A stretch of 64,000 nucleotides of DNA from UBA11524 sp963590165 (GTDB lineage: Bacteria; Bacillota; Clostridia; Christensenellales; Aristaeellaceae): contig CAVANO010000046.1 in the NCBI GenBank assembly GCA_963590165.1, positions 1 through 64,000 on the forward strand, written 5' to 3'. Position numbers and translations under genes: made by a program. Shown piece by piece: positions 35,786 to 45,089 of this stretch. Numbering within the stretch: the first letter of the stretch is position 1; each line of letters starts with the position of its first letter. Under the pieces are notes generated by a model. The model saw only the letters and a program-made list of their open reading frames with translations, was not told where the DNA came from and did not search any database.

Positions 35786-36568
35786 ATGAAACTGATGATG
35801 CTCAATGATGAGATTCTGACAGCTCAAATTATGAAGAAGGAGCTTGGATGGAAACAATACGGCATTACGCAAGTTGAATTGGCATACAATGTAGAAGAAG
35901 CACGAAAAATCCTTCGGACAATGGAGATTGACATTGCACTTTGTGACATTGAGATGCCCGGCGAAAACGGGATTGATCTGCTTCGCTGGATTAAGCAGGA
36001 AAACTTGGATATAGACTGCATCATGCTGACCTGCCATGCCAGCTTTGTCTATGCCCAGGAAGCGCTGAAACTCGGCTGCCAGGATTACATCCTGATTCCG
36101 GCAAAATATGAGGAAATCGGCGCGTCCATTCAGAAAGTTGTGGAACGCAGAAGGCAGCGAAAGGAAGAATCCGTCCTCAATGCCTATGGTCGGCAATGGC
36201 TCAAAAGCCAGGTGGAGGATATGCCTGATCAGATAGGAGAGCGGAAAACACCTGCAGAGGTTGTGCAGGATACAATGGATTATATTCAGAAACATATCGG
36301 GGATGAAGAACTCAGCGTGAAGGGAATGGCAGCACAGTTTTATATGAACCCGATTTACCTGAATCGGATTTTTAAGAAGGAGAAGGGAAGCAGCATCAGC
36401 CAATATATTATCAGCGAAAGAATGTATCTGGCTGCAAATTTGCTCAAGGAATCAAAATTGACAGCACAGGCGATTGCTGCCAAAGTCGGCTATCCGAATT
36501 ATTCACATTTTTCCGCTATGTTCAAGAAATTCTATGGGTATCCTCCTACGCATTTGGCAAAGCCGTGA
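35786..36568 (+). CDS. YesN-like response regulator with AraC DNA-binding domain
   Basis: 260 residues. The receiver domain (1-120) has phospho-Asp in ALCDIEMPGENG. The usual Lys-Pro of the switch loop is Ile-Pro here (DYILIPAKYEE), so the conserved lysine appears lost or shifted. The C-terminal double helix-turn-helix (about 160-258) has MAAQFYMNPIYLNRIFKKEKG and IAAKVGYPNYSHFSAMFKKFYG. It follows the kinase by 11 bases. It probably activates the downstream transport and hydrolase operon, whose promoter has no obvious -35 box. Confidence 0.88.
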   Translation: MKLMMLNDEILTAQIMKKELGWKQYGITQVELAYNVEEARKILRTMEIDIALCDIEMPGENGIDLLRWIKQENLDIDCIMLTCHASFVYAQEALKLGCQDYILIPAKYEEIGASIQKVVERRRQRKEESVLNAYGRQWLKSQVEDMPDQIGERKTPAEVVQDTMDYIQKHIGDEELSVKGMAAQFYMNPIYLNRIFKKEKGSSISQYIISERMYLAANLLKESKLTAQAIAAKVGYPNYSHFSAMFKKFYGYPPTHLAKP

Positions 36569-36575
36569 CGAATCA

Positions 36576-36594
36576 GGAAACAAGTTTGTTTTCC
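36576..36594 (+). terminator. Weak hairpin after YesN-like gene
   Basis: GGAAACAA and TTGTTTTCC with a bulge; a T-run follows only 20 bases later (36609-36616). Uncertain as a terminator. The rest of the 136-base gap holds a possible -10 TAAGAT (36642-36647) and a run of seven C. Confidence 0.4.
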
Positions 36595-36704
36595 GAAAAT
36601 CATAGTTCGTTTTTTATATTTCCTTCTGTTTCGGATTGGTGTAAGATTTGATTACCCCCCCGAAAGGCAATTAGCCGGAACAGAAAAAAAGGAGGATATA
36701 AACC

Positions 36705-38213
36705 ATGAATAAAAGACTGATGGCAATTGCCACCATGCTTTTGGCAGCCGTAATGTTTGTTGGAATGATTCCGATGGCGCTTGCAGAGCCGTACGAGGTC
36801 GTGATGCAGTGGCCGTCGTTGGGTAACACACCGTCCGGTCTGGAGGATGTGGAAAAGGCGATTAATGAAATTATTGCCGACTATGACATGACGATCCGCC
36901 TTGAGCCTGTAAATGCATTTAACCTTGTCAATGAAACCGGTCTGGCAGTTTCATCCGGCGAAAAACTGGATCTCTGCCTCAGCCTGTTCTCTGGTGTTGG
37001 TCCACTGGTCAACAACGGCAGCATTCTGGAAATTACGGATCTGCTGAATGAATACGGTCAGGATCTGAAGAAGGTTCTTGGCGAGCGTCAGATTACCGGT
37101 GGCAGCTACAACGGCGGCATGTACGGCATTCCGCTCCATTATGTTGACGGCAACGGCATGGGCTTTGTTATCAGAAAAGATATCTGCGACAAGTATGGCA
37201 TTACTTTCGAACCGAACCGCATTTATACTCTTGATGAAATGGAAGCGATGTTCAAGACCATCAAGGAAGGCGAAGGCAACAGCTTCTACATCCTTGGCGG
37301 TGCCTTCTCCAGTAGTGCCATGACTGGTGCAGCGATGAGCTACGACAGTCTGGGTCAGTCTGAGGCTTCCGGCGTATTGATGCTGGACGGCAGTCAGTCT
37401 ACCACCGTTGTGAATCTGTTTGCGACGGATGAATTCCGTGAGTTTGCAGAGCGGATGTACCGTTGGAACCAGATGGGCTTCTTTTCTTCCGATGCCGCGA
37501 TCGCCACTGATGACTTCCAGGTCATGGTGCAGGCAGGTAACTATCTTGGCAGCGTGCTGCAGGTCGGTTTCTGCCAGTCGGAAGATGAAATGATCAATGA
37601 GGATTACACGAGTACCATCGGCATGGAGATGTACAACATCCTGACGCAGGAACCGTACGCATCAACCTCTATGTATACAAGCGTGCTCTGGAGTATTGCC
37701 AGTACGTCCGAAAAGCCGGAAAAGGCAATGCAGTTCATGAATTTGCTGTATACGAACCCTGATCTTTGCAATCTGCTGATGTATGGTCTGGAAGGCGTAT
37801 CATATCAGATTGTCGAACAAGACGAGCATGGAACGGTGATTGCACCGGTTGACGGCATGAATACCATGACAGTGCCGTATTGGCAGAATTTCGGTGTGTA
37901 TGGCGACCGCTTGTCCTGGTATGTTGTATCGCCATCTAAAACAACCAAGAACGAACGTCTCCGTGCAAATTCTGATGCGATCACCAAGGTGTCGCCTGCA
38001 CTGGGCTATTCCTTCAGCATCGATCATGTGTCTGCAAAGTATTCGGCGGTGTCTGCTGTTGTCGATCAGTATCTGCCGATTATTCAGACAGGCTCCATCG
38101 ATCCTGCGGATGAACTGCCGTTGTTCCTTGAGGCACTTGAAAAGGCGGGCATCAATGATGTGATTGCAGAGAACCAGAAGCAGCTTGATGAATGGCTGGC
38201 TGCACAGAATTAA
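36705..38213 (+). CDS. Sugar ABC transporter substrate-binding protein (family 1, LipO-like)
   Basis: 502 residues with signal peptide (ALA-EPYEV near residue 27; no lipobox Cys). The order of motifs (VVMQWPSLGNTP, GEKLDLCLSL, ITDLLNEYGQDLKK, GMYGIPLHY, FVIRKDICDKYG, YTLDEMEAMFKTIKE) is that of large family-1 binding proteins partnered with LplB/YtcP permeases. The lack of a lipobox is unusual for a Gram-positive binding protein; it may be tethered by the uncleaved signal. ATG at 36705 with AAGGAGG upstream. A terminator follows, so it is likely made in excess of the rest of the locus. Confidence 0.87.
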   Translation: MNKRLMAIATMLLAAVMFVGMIPMALAEPYEVVMQWPSLGNTPSGLEDVEKAINEIIADYDMTIRLEPVNAFNLVNETGLAVSSGEKLDLCLSLFSGVGPLVNNGSILEITDLLNEYGQDLKKVLGERQITGGSYNGGMYGIPLHYVDGNGMGFVIRKDICDKYGITFEPNRIYTLDEMEAMFKTIKEGEGNSFYILGGAFSSSAMTGAAMSYDSLGQSEASGVLMLDGSQSTTVVNLFATDEFREFAERMYRWNQMGFFSSDAAIATDDFQVMVQAGNYLGSVLQVGFCQSEDEMINEDYTSTIGMEMYNILTQEPYASTSMYTSVLWSIASTSEKPEKAMQFMNLLYTNPDLCNLLMYGLEGVSYQIVEQDEHGTVIAPVDGMNTMTVPYWQNFGVYGDRLSWYVVSPSKTTKNERLRANSDAITKVSPALGYSFSIDHVSAKYSAVSAVVDQYLPIIQTGSIDPADELPLFLEALEKAGINDVIAENQKQLDEWLAAQN

Positions 38214-38227
38214 TACCTGAGGATCTG

Positions 38228-38263
38228 AAAGACTGTGAACGCAATGCGTTTGCAGTCTTTTTT
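38228..38263 (+). terminator. Intrinsic terminator after the sugar-binding protein
   Basis: AAAGACTG-TG-AACGCA and TGCGTT-TG-CAGTCTTT form a long stem with a central mismatch, followed by a T-run (38258-38263). Confidence 0.8.
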
Positions 38264-38350
38264 ATTGCGGAAGAACAGAAAATCGACTGGATTGGTTTGC
38301 TTTCCGCAAGTAGATGGTTTGCTAAAGGCATGTTATTTCTGATGCAGTTT

Positions 38351-38359
38351 TGCTATATT
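38351..38359 (+). promoter_or_regulatory. Possible extended -10 promoter before esterase
   Basis: TGCTATATT with no good -35 (TGTTAT at 17 bases). It would restart transcription after the terminator at 38.26 kb. Confidence 0.45.
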
Positions 38360-38436
38360 CTAAGTGATGAGCTACTTTCGGGGGGAAGGAGTTCAATGGA
38401 AAATAAAACGTTACAGGATAATCAGAGGGGGTGAAC

Positions 38437-39669
38437 ATGATAGTGGGGAGAACGATGAAACATTGCTGTCAGCTTGCTTGTGTAATTGCTTTGAGCCTTG
38501 TCTTTAGGCTGCTGTTCGGCTGCATTCCTGCCGTGGCGGAGGAGCAGACAAGCGAGAACAATGAGGAAATGTCCTACACGGAACTGTACCTCAGTTGCCG
38601 GGAAGTTGCTATCTACAGAAAGGCATACACGACGGAGTCGATGAATGCGCTGCTGAAGTATCTGAACCGAATCGAGTATGACACATCTGTTTCAGAAGTG
38701 ATTGCGAAAATCGAGTCAGGCGATGAAAAAACAGCAAAGTTCATGAAGGGTATGGCAAAAGCGTATAGTAAGCTTGAAAAAGTATGCGAGTACGATGAAA
38801 TTGCCTTTGATATTTGGGAAGGCCATGACAAGTTGCCGATCTTCGGAGGTACAGATCCTAACTGCTACGAAACAGCAGATGCCCAGTTGGCTGACAATGA
38901 TGGATATAGGCCAGTACTGATTGATTATCGGTTGGATGACCCGTCAAGCGCCATAGGTACCCTGATTACGATACCATCGGTCAGGGCGGCTGTTGGTGAA
39001 ATCGATGAGATTGCCCAAATCTGGAATGCTATGGGATTTAACGTCTTCGGGCTTGAACCTCGTTTCGACACGATTGATTCCATGGCGATGTATCCGCTTC
39101 TTCAACTGGATGCGCAGCGTGCACTTCGCTATCTTGCGTATCATGCTGAAGAACTGCAGATCGATCCGGATAAATTCGTAATGATTGGCGGCAGTAAAGG
39201 AAACCTCTCGTTTGCCATGGTCTATGATTGCTATGACATGACGCCGACAGAAGTGGCGGCAGAATGGAATACGACATTGCCCGGCTACGAGGATGATGCG
39301 ATCGATCAGGAATATGCCCTGATTCAGGTCGGAATTGTTTCCTATGGCAAACTGTCCTTTACAGAGCAGTTCACAGCAGATACCATCAAGAATTCCAGAA
39401 TCTACTCGGCGGAAAATTCCAGCAATAACATTCGGTTCCCGGATATCCTTGTCCTTGTTGGCAACTATGACAGCTTTGTGACGGATGAGGCAAATGTTCT
39501 CCTTGGTATGTATGACTACAACCACATCGCTGATAAGTTGTACGAAATCGCTTATGAGATTCACACCATGCAGGGTGTTCCGCATGGATTCTCATCAGGA
39601 CTGATGTACAGCAATGTGACAGCACAGTGGATGGAAATCGGAACGTTTGTTTCGAACTGCTTAAAATGA
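38437..39669 (+). CDS. Secreted alpha/beta hydrolase, probable sugar esterase
   Basis: About 410 residues with an N-terminal membrane or signal segment (LACVIALSLVFRLLFGC, possible lipobox LFGC). The hydrolase core has the nucleophile loop MIGGSKGNLSFA, an acid in VGNYDSFVTDEA and His in GVPHGFSSG, like the BD-FAE/acetyl xylan esterase group. The ATG at 38437 is preceded by AGGGGGTG; the ATG at 38455 with GGGGAG is an equally possible start. It is expected to remove acyl groups from polysaccharide outside the cell or at the membrane. Confidence 0.7.
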   Translation: MIVGRTMKHCCQLACVIALSLVFRLLFGCIPAVAEEQTSENNEEMSYTELYLSCREVAIYRKAYTTESMNALLKYLNRIEYDTSVSEVIAKIESGDEKTAKFMKGMAKAYSKLEKVCEYDEIAFDIWEGHDKLPIFGGTDPNCYETADAQLADNDGYRPVLIDYRLDDPSSAIGTLITIPSVRAAVGEIDEIAQIWNAMGFNVFGLEPRFDTIDSMAMYPLLQLDAQRALRYLAYHAEELQIDPDKFVMIGGSKGNLSFAMVYDCYDMTPTEVAAEWNTTLPGYEDDAIDQEYALIQVGIVSYGKLSFTEQFTADTIKNSRIYSAENSSNNIRFPDILVLVGNYDSFVTDEANVLLGMYDYNHIADKLYEIAYEIHTMQGVPHGFSSGLMYSNVTAQWMEIGTFVSNCLK

Positions 39670-39699
39670 CCTACAATTGAGGAGGGAAGTTCAATAATC

Positions 39700-41850
39700 A
39701 TGAAAAAGATGTTTCAGATAATCATCGCACTGGCAGCGATTATGTGCTTGATGCTGAGCCAGCTGACTTTTGTGAGCGCGGAAGCAGCAGATGACCTGAC
39801 GGTTCAGGTTGAAGGTGGTCTCATTTCCGGCGCAATTGATGAAAATGGTGTGAAGTCTTATAAGGGTATTCCCTATGCGGCATCCGCGGCAGGCGAAAAT
39901 CGCTTCCGTGATCCGCAGCCCGTGGAAGCGTGGGAAGGCGTCCGCGAGTGCACGGAATTCAGTGCGATTGCTGTGCAGAATCTGCAGACGGACACGTTCG
40001 GCAAGTGGACGGTGGAATATTCCGATGTGGATAAGTCACTGGAAAACGGCAAAATGTCGGAAGACTGCCTGACGCTGAATGTCTGGACGAAGGCCAAGGA
40101 GGGTGACAGCCTGCCGGTTATCGTGTACATTCATGGCGGTGCAAACACGAACGGTAGCAGCTCCATTGAAGTGTATACCGGCGAACATCTGGCGCAGAAA
40201 GGTGTCGTCTATGTTTCAATCAATTATCGTCTGGGCATCTTTGGCGGCCTGACATACAAGGACGCGACCGGCGACGAAGCAACGGGCAATTTCGGTCTGA
40301 AGGATCAAATTGCAGCTCTGAAGTGGGTTCAGAATAACATTGTTAAGTTTGGCGGCAATCCTGAGAATGTGACCATTATGGGTCAGTCTGCAGGCTCTGC
40401 AAATGTCCAGACGCTGATGCTCTCTCCGGAAGCGAAGGGACTGTTTGAACATGCTTTCTGCCTGAGCGCGAACACCTACGGCACAGAATACAAGACACTT
40501 GAAGACGCAGAGGCGGCTGTGGCGGAAAGCCTTTCTGCCTACACGCTGGCAGATCTGCGGAGCATGACAGCAGAGGAAATCTTGAATCTTCAGAGTATTG
40601 TCAGCTACAGCTACAATGTCAATGACGGCAAGTATCTTGTTACGGGTTCCCGCGAAGCATATGCCAGCGGCGAATATAACCAGTGCGATTTCATCATGGG
40701 CTGCACGATGGACGATACAGACCGCGTCATCGGCTATGAGGATGCTTCTCTGATTCCTGAAACGTTTGAAGCGGCCATTCAGGCTGTTTTCGGCGACAAG
40801 GCAGAGGAATTCCTTGCTGTTTATCCTGTGACAGGTGACAATCAGAAGGAAATCATTGATGCGGCAAACGCAGCGCTCAGCGCAATCAGCTGCTATCGTA
40901 CAGCAGTTGCCAAGCAACAGGGCGACAGCACGCATAACAATTTCGTCTACTACTACGATCACATTTTGCCGGATACCGAAGACCGTATGCTTCTCTACGG
41001 CGCATTCCATACTTCGGACGTTGGCTATTGGATGAATCATTTTACTGTGAATTATCCGCGCAATTGGACGGAAGCTGACTACCTCCTTGGCGATATGATG
41101 TCAGATTACCTTGTTTCCTTTGCAACGACTGGCAATGTGAACACCGAAGGCCGCGCAGAATGGAAGACTATTGCGGACACGAATGGTCTGAGCTACATGC
41201 GCCTCAATGAAAATGCAGCATTTGTTGAAATGACAGAGGAACAGTCTGCATTCTGGCTTAGCCTCGAAAGCTATAATTCTGTCACCCTTGAGAGTCTTGC
41301 AGCAACCTCGACCGCAGATGTCCCTGATGGCATGGTCAAGGTTCAGGAACATGAAGTCACGGAAGGCGCTTTTATCGGTGAAAAGGTGACTGTTTACGAA
41401 AATGCGCTCGGTACGGAATTCTATCTGACCTTCGACATGTTCGGTGACACGCAGAAGATCAGCGGTACCATCGAGGATGGCACGTTTACTGTGACGCAGA
41501 ACCGCACCGGTTACTTTACCGATGACGTGCCGGAGATGCTGGCAGACATGGACGAAACCGCATGGAAGGTTGCACAAGTGCCGGATGCGGGTGTGCCGGA
41601 GCAGATGGTGAAGATGCAGTATCACGAAGTGAGCGAAGGAGCATTTATCGGTACCACAGTTCATGTGTATGAAAATGCGGACGGTACAGAGTTCTATCTG
41701 ACCTTCGACATGTTCGGTGACACGCAGAAGATCAGCGGCACCATCGAGGATGGCACGGTAACGGTCACACAGAACCGCACGGGTTATTTTACGGATGATG
41801 TGCCGGACATGATGACTGACCTTGACGAAACTGCATGGCTGGGCATCTGA
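39700..41850 (+). CDS. Secreted type-B carboxylesterase with two C-terminal 91-residue repeats
   Basis: 716 residues. Signal peptide (VSA-EAADD). Carboxylesterase family B core to about residue 520: GIPYAA, SEDCLTLNVW, oxyanion region YIHGGAN, nucleophile Ser in IMGQSAGSANV, acid and His regions later (FHTSDVGYW). The C-terminal 176 residues are two copies of one module (541-631 and 632-716; both contain EFYLTFDMFGDTQKISGTIE). Its ATG at 39700 is preceded by GAGGAGGG, and it lies 30 bases after the preceding esterase. Probably acts on acylated plant glycans outside the cell. Confidence 0.87.
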   Translation: MKKMFQIIIALAAIMCLMLSQLTFVSAEAADDLTVQVEGGLISGAIDENGVKSYKGIPYAASAAGENRFRDPQPVEAWEGVRECTEFSAIAVQNLQTDTFGKWTVEYSDVDKSLENGKMSEDCLTLNVWTKAKEGDSLPVIVYIHGGANTNGSSSIEVYTGEHLAQKGVVYVSINYRLGIFGGLTYKDATGDEATGNFGLKDQIAALKWVQNNIVKFGGNPENVTIMGQSAGSANVQTLMLSPEAKGLFEHAFCLSANTYGTEYKTLEDAEAAVAESLSAYTLADLRSMTAEEILNLQSIVSYSYNVNDGKYLVTGSREAYASGEYNQCDFIMGCTMDDTDRVIGYEDASLIPETFEAAIQAVFGDKAEEFLAVYPVTGDNQKEIIDAANAALSAISCYRTAVAKQQGDSTHNNFVYYYDHILPDTEDRMLLYGAFHTSDVGYWMNHFTVNYPRNWTEADYLLGDMMSDYLVSFATTGNVNTEGRAEWKTIADTNGLSYMRLNENAAFVEMTEEQSAFWLSLESYNSVTLESLAATSTADVPDGMVKVQEHEVTEGAFIGEKVTVYENALGTEFYLTFDMFGDTQKISGTIEDGTFTVTQNRTGYFTDDVPEMLADMDETAWKVAQVPDAGVPEQMVKMQYHEVSEGAFIGTTVHVYENADGTEFYLTFDMFGDTQKISGTIEDGTVTVTQNRTGYFTDDVPDMMTDLDETAWLGI
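41320..41850 (+). repeat. 273-bp tandem direct repeat inside the esterase gene
   Basis: Copy 1 41320-41592, copy 2 41593-41850 (truncated). The core of about 68 bases (41417-41484 and 41690-41757) differs at only two or so positions while the flanks differ more, pointing to a recent duplication or gene conversion. The encoded module is predicted to be all-beta and of unknown function. Confidence 0.85.
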
Positions 41851-41888
41851 AATTAACAACCGATCACTAAAAGAATGACCGGGCGGGG

Positions 41889-41911
41889 GATCCTGCTAAT
41901 TTTGCGGGATC
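41889..41911 (+). terminator. Hairpin after carboxylesterase
   Basis: GATCCTGC pairs with GCGGGATC (one G-U pair) around a 7-base loop, followed by TCTTGCTTC. A modest terminator or attenuator between the esterase and permease genes. Confidence 0.5.
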
Positions 41912-42000
41912 TCTTGCTTCATCCGCAAGACAAAATCTCTGAAAGAATTGCCAGCTGACGGCAGCGCTGATGGCGTAAATAACGGAAAAGGAGTGTTAAT

Positions 42001-42936
42001 ATGGAAAAAACAACAATTGTCAAACGAAAGAAAAAGTGGGATTGGAAGCGGCTGATTCCGTTTTATGTCATGATGCTGCCGGGATTGGCGTATTTGATTA
42101 TCAACAACTATATTCCCATGTTCGGCATTGTTATTGCGTTTAAGAAACTGAACTTCCGCAAGGGCATCCTTGGCAGCCCATGGGTTGGACTCCAGAACTT
42201 TGAGTACCTTTTTGCTTCCTCTGATGCGTGGTCGATTACTCGCAATACAATCCTGTATAATGTGGCAAACATCGTTCTCGGAACCGTTTTAGCCTTCGGC
42301 ATGGCAATATTGCTGAATGAAATCCGCAGCAAACGCCTGTCTAAAACCTACCAAACGTTGGTACTCCTGCCGTATCTGATGAGTTGGGTTGTCGTAAGCT
42401 ATATTGCCTATGCCTTCCTGTCCTCGGATTCCGGCATGCTGAACGGTCTGCTGAAGACCGTTGGAGCTGAACCAATCAACTGGTACAGTGAAAAGAAATA
42501 TTGGCCGTTTATTATCGTCTTCTTCAATCTTTGGAAGAGCATCGGCTATAGCATGATTATCTATTATGCCGGTATTGTCGGCATCAGCTCGGATTATTAT
42601 GAGGCTGCGACGCTTGACGGTGCGAACAAATGGCAGCAGATTATCCATATCACGATTCCCCTGATGAAAACGACCGTCATTACGATGTTTATCCTCGGCT
42701 TGGGCGGCATCATGCGCTCTGATTTCGGCTTGTTTTATCAGCTGCCTAGAAACAGCGGTGCGCTCTACGATGTTACCCGCACGCTCGATGTCTATGTGTA
42801 CAATGCATTGATGAAGAACAATGACTTTGGCATGTCCTCTGCGGCCGGCTTCTTCCAGTCGATTGTCGGCTTTGTCCTAATTATTGCTGCCAATAAGGTC
42901 ATTGCGAAAGTCAGCGAAGACAGTGCACTGTTCTAA
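42001..42936 (+). CDS. Sugar ABC permease, LplB type
   Basis: 311 residues, six helices. N-terminus with a basic patch (KRKKKWDWKR) then FYVMMLPGLAYLIINNYIPMFGIVIAFKK, typical of LplB/YteP permeases. The EAA coupling loop is YYEAATLDGANKWQQIIHITIPLM. It forms the channel with the 42952 protein and should work with the binding protein at 36705; no ATPase gene is nearby, so a shared MsmX-like ATPase is likely (inference). ATG at 42001 with AAAGGAG. Confidence 0.92.
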   Translation: MEKTTIVKRKKKWDWKRLIPFYVMMLPGLAYLIINNYIPMFGIVIAFKKLNFRKGILGSPWVGLQNFEYLFASSDAWSITRNTILYNVANIVLGTVLAFGMAILLNEIRSKRLSKTYQTLVLLPYLMSWVVVSYIAYAFLSSDSGMLNGLLKTVGAEPINWYSEKKYWPFIIVFFNLWKSIGYSMIIYYAGIVGISSDYYEAATLDGANKWQQIIHITIPLMKTTVITMFILGLGGIMRSDFGLFYQLPRNSGALYDVTRTLDVYVYNALMKNNDFGMSSAAGFFQSIVGFVLIIAANKVIAKVSEDSALF

Positions 42937-42951
42937 GGAGGAAAGAGCCAA

Positions 42952-43836
42952 ATGAAACAGAGTAAAAGCATGGCAATTGTAGCCCATACCATCATGATTT
43001 TTGCTTCGCTGCTGTCTTTGCTACCATTCCTTCTGCTGATTATCGCCTCCTTGACAGATAACAACTGGGCAGTCGCAAATGGTTTCAGTTTCTTTCCCGG
43101 AAAATGGAGCCTGGATGCGTATATGTATCTTCGAGGACAGGCGTCGATGATTGGCAATGCCTATCTGATGACAATTCTGGTCACCGTAATCGGAACTGCA
43201 GTGAGCATCTTGATTACCACCATGTTTGCATACAGCCTATCTAACGCTATGCCCGGTGTGAAGGCGTTCAACTTTCTGGTTGTGTTTACCATGCTGTTTA
43301 ACGGCGGCCTGGTATCCACTTATTATACGTACGCCAATATCTTCCATATAAAGGATTCCATTTGGGCATTGATTGTTCCGGGGTTGTTGATGAATGCATT
43401 CAATATTATTCTGGTCAAGAACTACTTCCGCAGTAGCATTCCGCCGGCGTTGATGGAGGCAGCCAGAATCGATGGCGCATCCGAATTTCGGATTTTCTTT
43501 GGTATTGTGTTCCCGCTGAGCAAGCCTATTGTGGCGACAATCGGCCTGATGACCGGTCTGATGTATTGGAACGACTGGCAAAATGGTCTGTATTATTTGA
43601 CGCAGCGTCGCGGCTCGATGTACTACACGATTCAGATTGTGCTGAACACGATTAATGAGAATATCAGCTTCCTGTCAACGAACGCGAGTATGGGGACTGC
43701 CACCACAGCTCAGATGCCTTCAACAACAGCACGCATGGCTATCGCGGTAATTGGAATTCTGCCGATTTTAGTGATCTATCCCTTCTTCCAACAATATTTT
43801 GTGAAAGGTATTGTTGTTGGCGGGGTGAAGGGCTGA
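42952..43836 (+). CDS. Sugar ABC permease, YtcP type
   Basis: 294 residues, six helices. Family features: LSLLPFLLLIIASLTDN, FSFFPGKWSLDAYMY, NGGLVSTYYTY, coupling loop LMEAARIDGASEFRIFFGIVFPLSKP and the end FQQYFVKGIVVGGVKG. ATG at 42952 follows AAGGAGGAAAG, 15 bases after the first permease gene. Confidence 0.92.
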   Translation: MKQSKSMAIVAHTIMIFASLLSLLPFLLLIIASLTDNNWAVANGFSFFPGKWSLDAYMYLRGQASMIGNAYLMTILVTVIGTAVSILITTMFAYSLSNAMPGVKAFNFLVVFTMLFNGGLVSTYYTYANIFHIKDSIWALIVPGLLMNAFNIILVKNYFRSSIPPALMEAARIDGASEFRIFFGIVFPLSKPIVATIGLMTGLMYWNDWQNGLYYLTQRRGSMYYTIQIVLNTINENISFLSTNASMGTATTAQMPSTTARMAIAVIGILPILVIYPFFQQYFVKGIVVGGVKG

Positions 43837-43864
43837 CTTGGGAAAAAGAAAGGAAGCAAGGAAG

Positions 43865-45064
43865 ATGTGTGAAAGCATTCGGATAAAATTGGAACATTTT
43901 GTTGAAAACAACGAAATTGCCGGTGCAGTCGTGCTTGTACGCAAGGAAGGAAAGCTGGTTTGCGAGTGTGCAACAGGCTATGCTGACCTATCGACAAAGG
44001 AACCAGTGAACAAGAAAACAATTTTTCGTCTTGCATCGATGTCAAAGCCGATCTGCGCGATTGCGATGATGCAGCTTGTCGAGAGTGGCAAGGCGGGGCT
44101 GTACGATCCGATCAGCAAATATATTCCGGAATTTGCCCACATGAAGGTATGCAAGGAAAAGCTATCAGATGATGCTTATGCACCTGATCCGGAAAATCCG
44201 ACGAATTCCGGTATCAAAAAGGAAATCCGTGATGCCATGGAATATGTTCCGGCACAACGCAATCTGACAGTTTTTGACTTGCTCAATCATAGCAGCGGAT
44301 TGGGCATGGGACCTATGGGGTGCACAATGCTTGAGGAAATCAAGGCGAATGGCGATACTGTGCAGGAACGGGCAAGAAAGTATGCCTCGTTGCCGCTTGA
44401 TTTTCAACCGGGAACCGCATCAGGGTACAGCGCTGTGGCGAATTTCGAGGTGATTGAGGCAATTGTTGAGATCATTTCCGACGAAGCGTATCCGGAATAT
44501 CTGAACAACCATATTTTTAAGCCGATGGGGATCACGGACATGGGCTATTTCCTGACGGCAGAGCAGCAAAAGAGGATTCCTCGCCTTTACGAATATACGG
44601 ATGGAGCACTGAAGGATGTCAGCGATACCGACAAGACGTGGAAGTGCATGGATCCGCTGATTACCGGTCATCCATCTGCATCGGCAGGCCTTTATGGTTC
44701 CATGGAGGAGTACGAGAAAATAGCCCATATGCTGCTGAATCGTGGTAAATGGGGAAATTGGCAAATTCTGAAGCCTGACACGGTTGACATGATGGCAGGC
44801 AAGGGTATCTCTCATGACAGTCGTCTGTTTGCACCGATTTACTGGGGGCTGGGCATGTCTGTGATGGAATTTCCGGAAATGATCTCTTCTGCTAGGGCAG
44901 TTGGCAGTTTCGGATGGTCCGGTGCGTACGGCACGCATATGGTGGTGGATCCTAAAAACAATCTGGAGTTTGTTTTGGGTGTCAGCCGTTCGAACATTGG
45001 CGGAGCAGGATCGTATGTTTCCTTTGCGGTGGAAGATGCGGTGAAGGAAACGTTCTTAGCATGA
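43865..45064 (+). CDS. Class-C beta-lactamase-like serine hydrolase
   Basis: 399 residues, no signal peptide. The SxxK motif is SMSK (about residue 60), the second motif is GYSAVAN where a Tyr-Ser-Asn is usual, and the third is GWSGAYGT. The family includes esterases (EstB type) and peptidases as well as beta-lactamases; in a glycan locus a cytoplasmic deacylase is most likely. The ATG at 43865 is chosen, with AAGGAAG upstream; a TTG at 43838 is less likely. Immediately downstream of the permease genes. Confidence 0.8.
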   Translation: MCESIRIKLEHFVENNEIAGAVVLVRKEGKLVCECATGYADLSTKEPVNKKTIFRLASMSKPICAIAMMQLVESGKAGLYDPISKYIPEFAHMKVCKEKLSDDAYAPDPENPTNSGIKKEIRDAMEYVPAQRNLTVFDLLNHSSGLGMGPMGCTMLEEIKANGDTVQERARKYASLPLDFQPGTASGYSAVANFEVIEAIVEIISDEAYPEYLNNHIFKPMGITDMGYFLTAEQQKRIPRLYEYTDGALKDVSDTDKTWKCMDPLITGHPSASAGLYGSMEEYEKIAHMLLNRGKWGNWQILKPDTVDMMAGKGISHDSRLFAPIYWGLGMSVMEFPEMISSARAVGSFGWSGAYGTHMVVDPKNNLEFVLGVSRSNIGGAGSYVSFAVEDAVKETFLA

Positions 45065-45089
45065 TGAAGGACAGAATGGGAGGAACAAG

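Noticed and set aside
38264..38436. Short open frame spanning the gap before the esterase
   Set aside because: Runs through the terminator of the binding-protein gene, has no ribosome site and no family features; the region fits a promoter and leader better.
43865..45064. Antibiotic resistance role for the beta-lactamase-like gene
   Set aside because: No signal peptide, an altered second motif (YSA) and a position inside a glycan operon favour an esterase or deacylase over a beta-lactamase.
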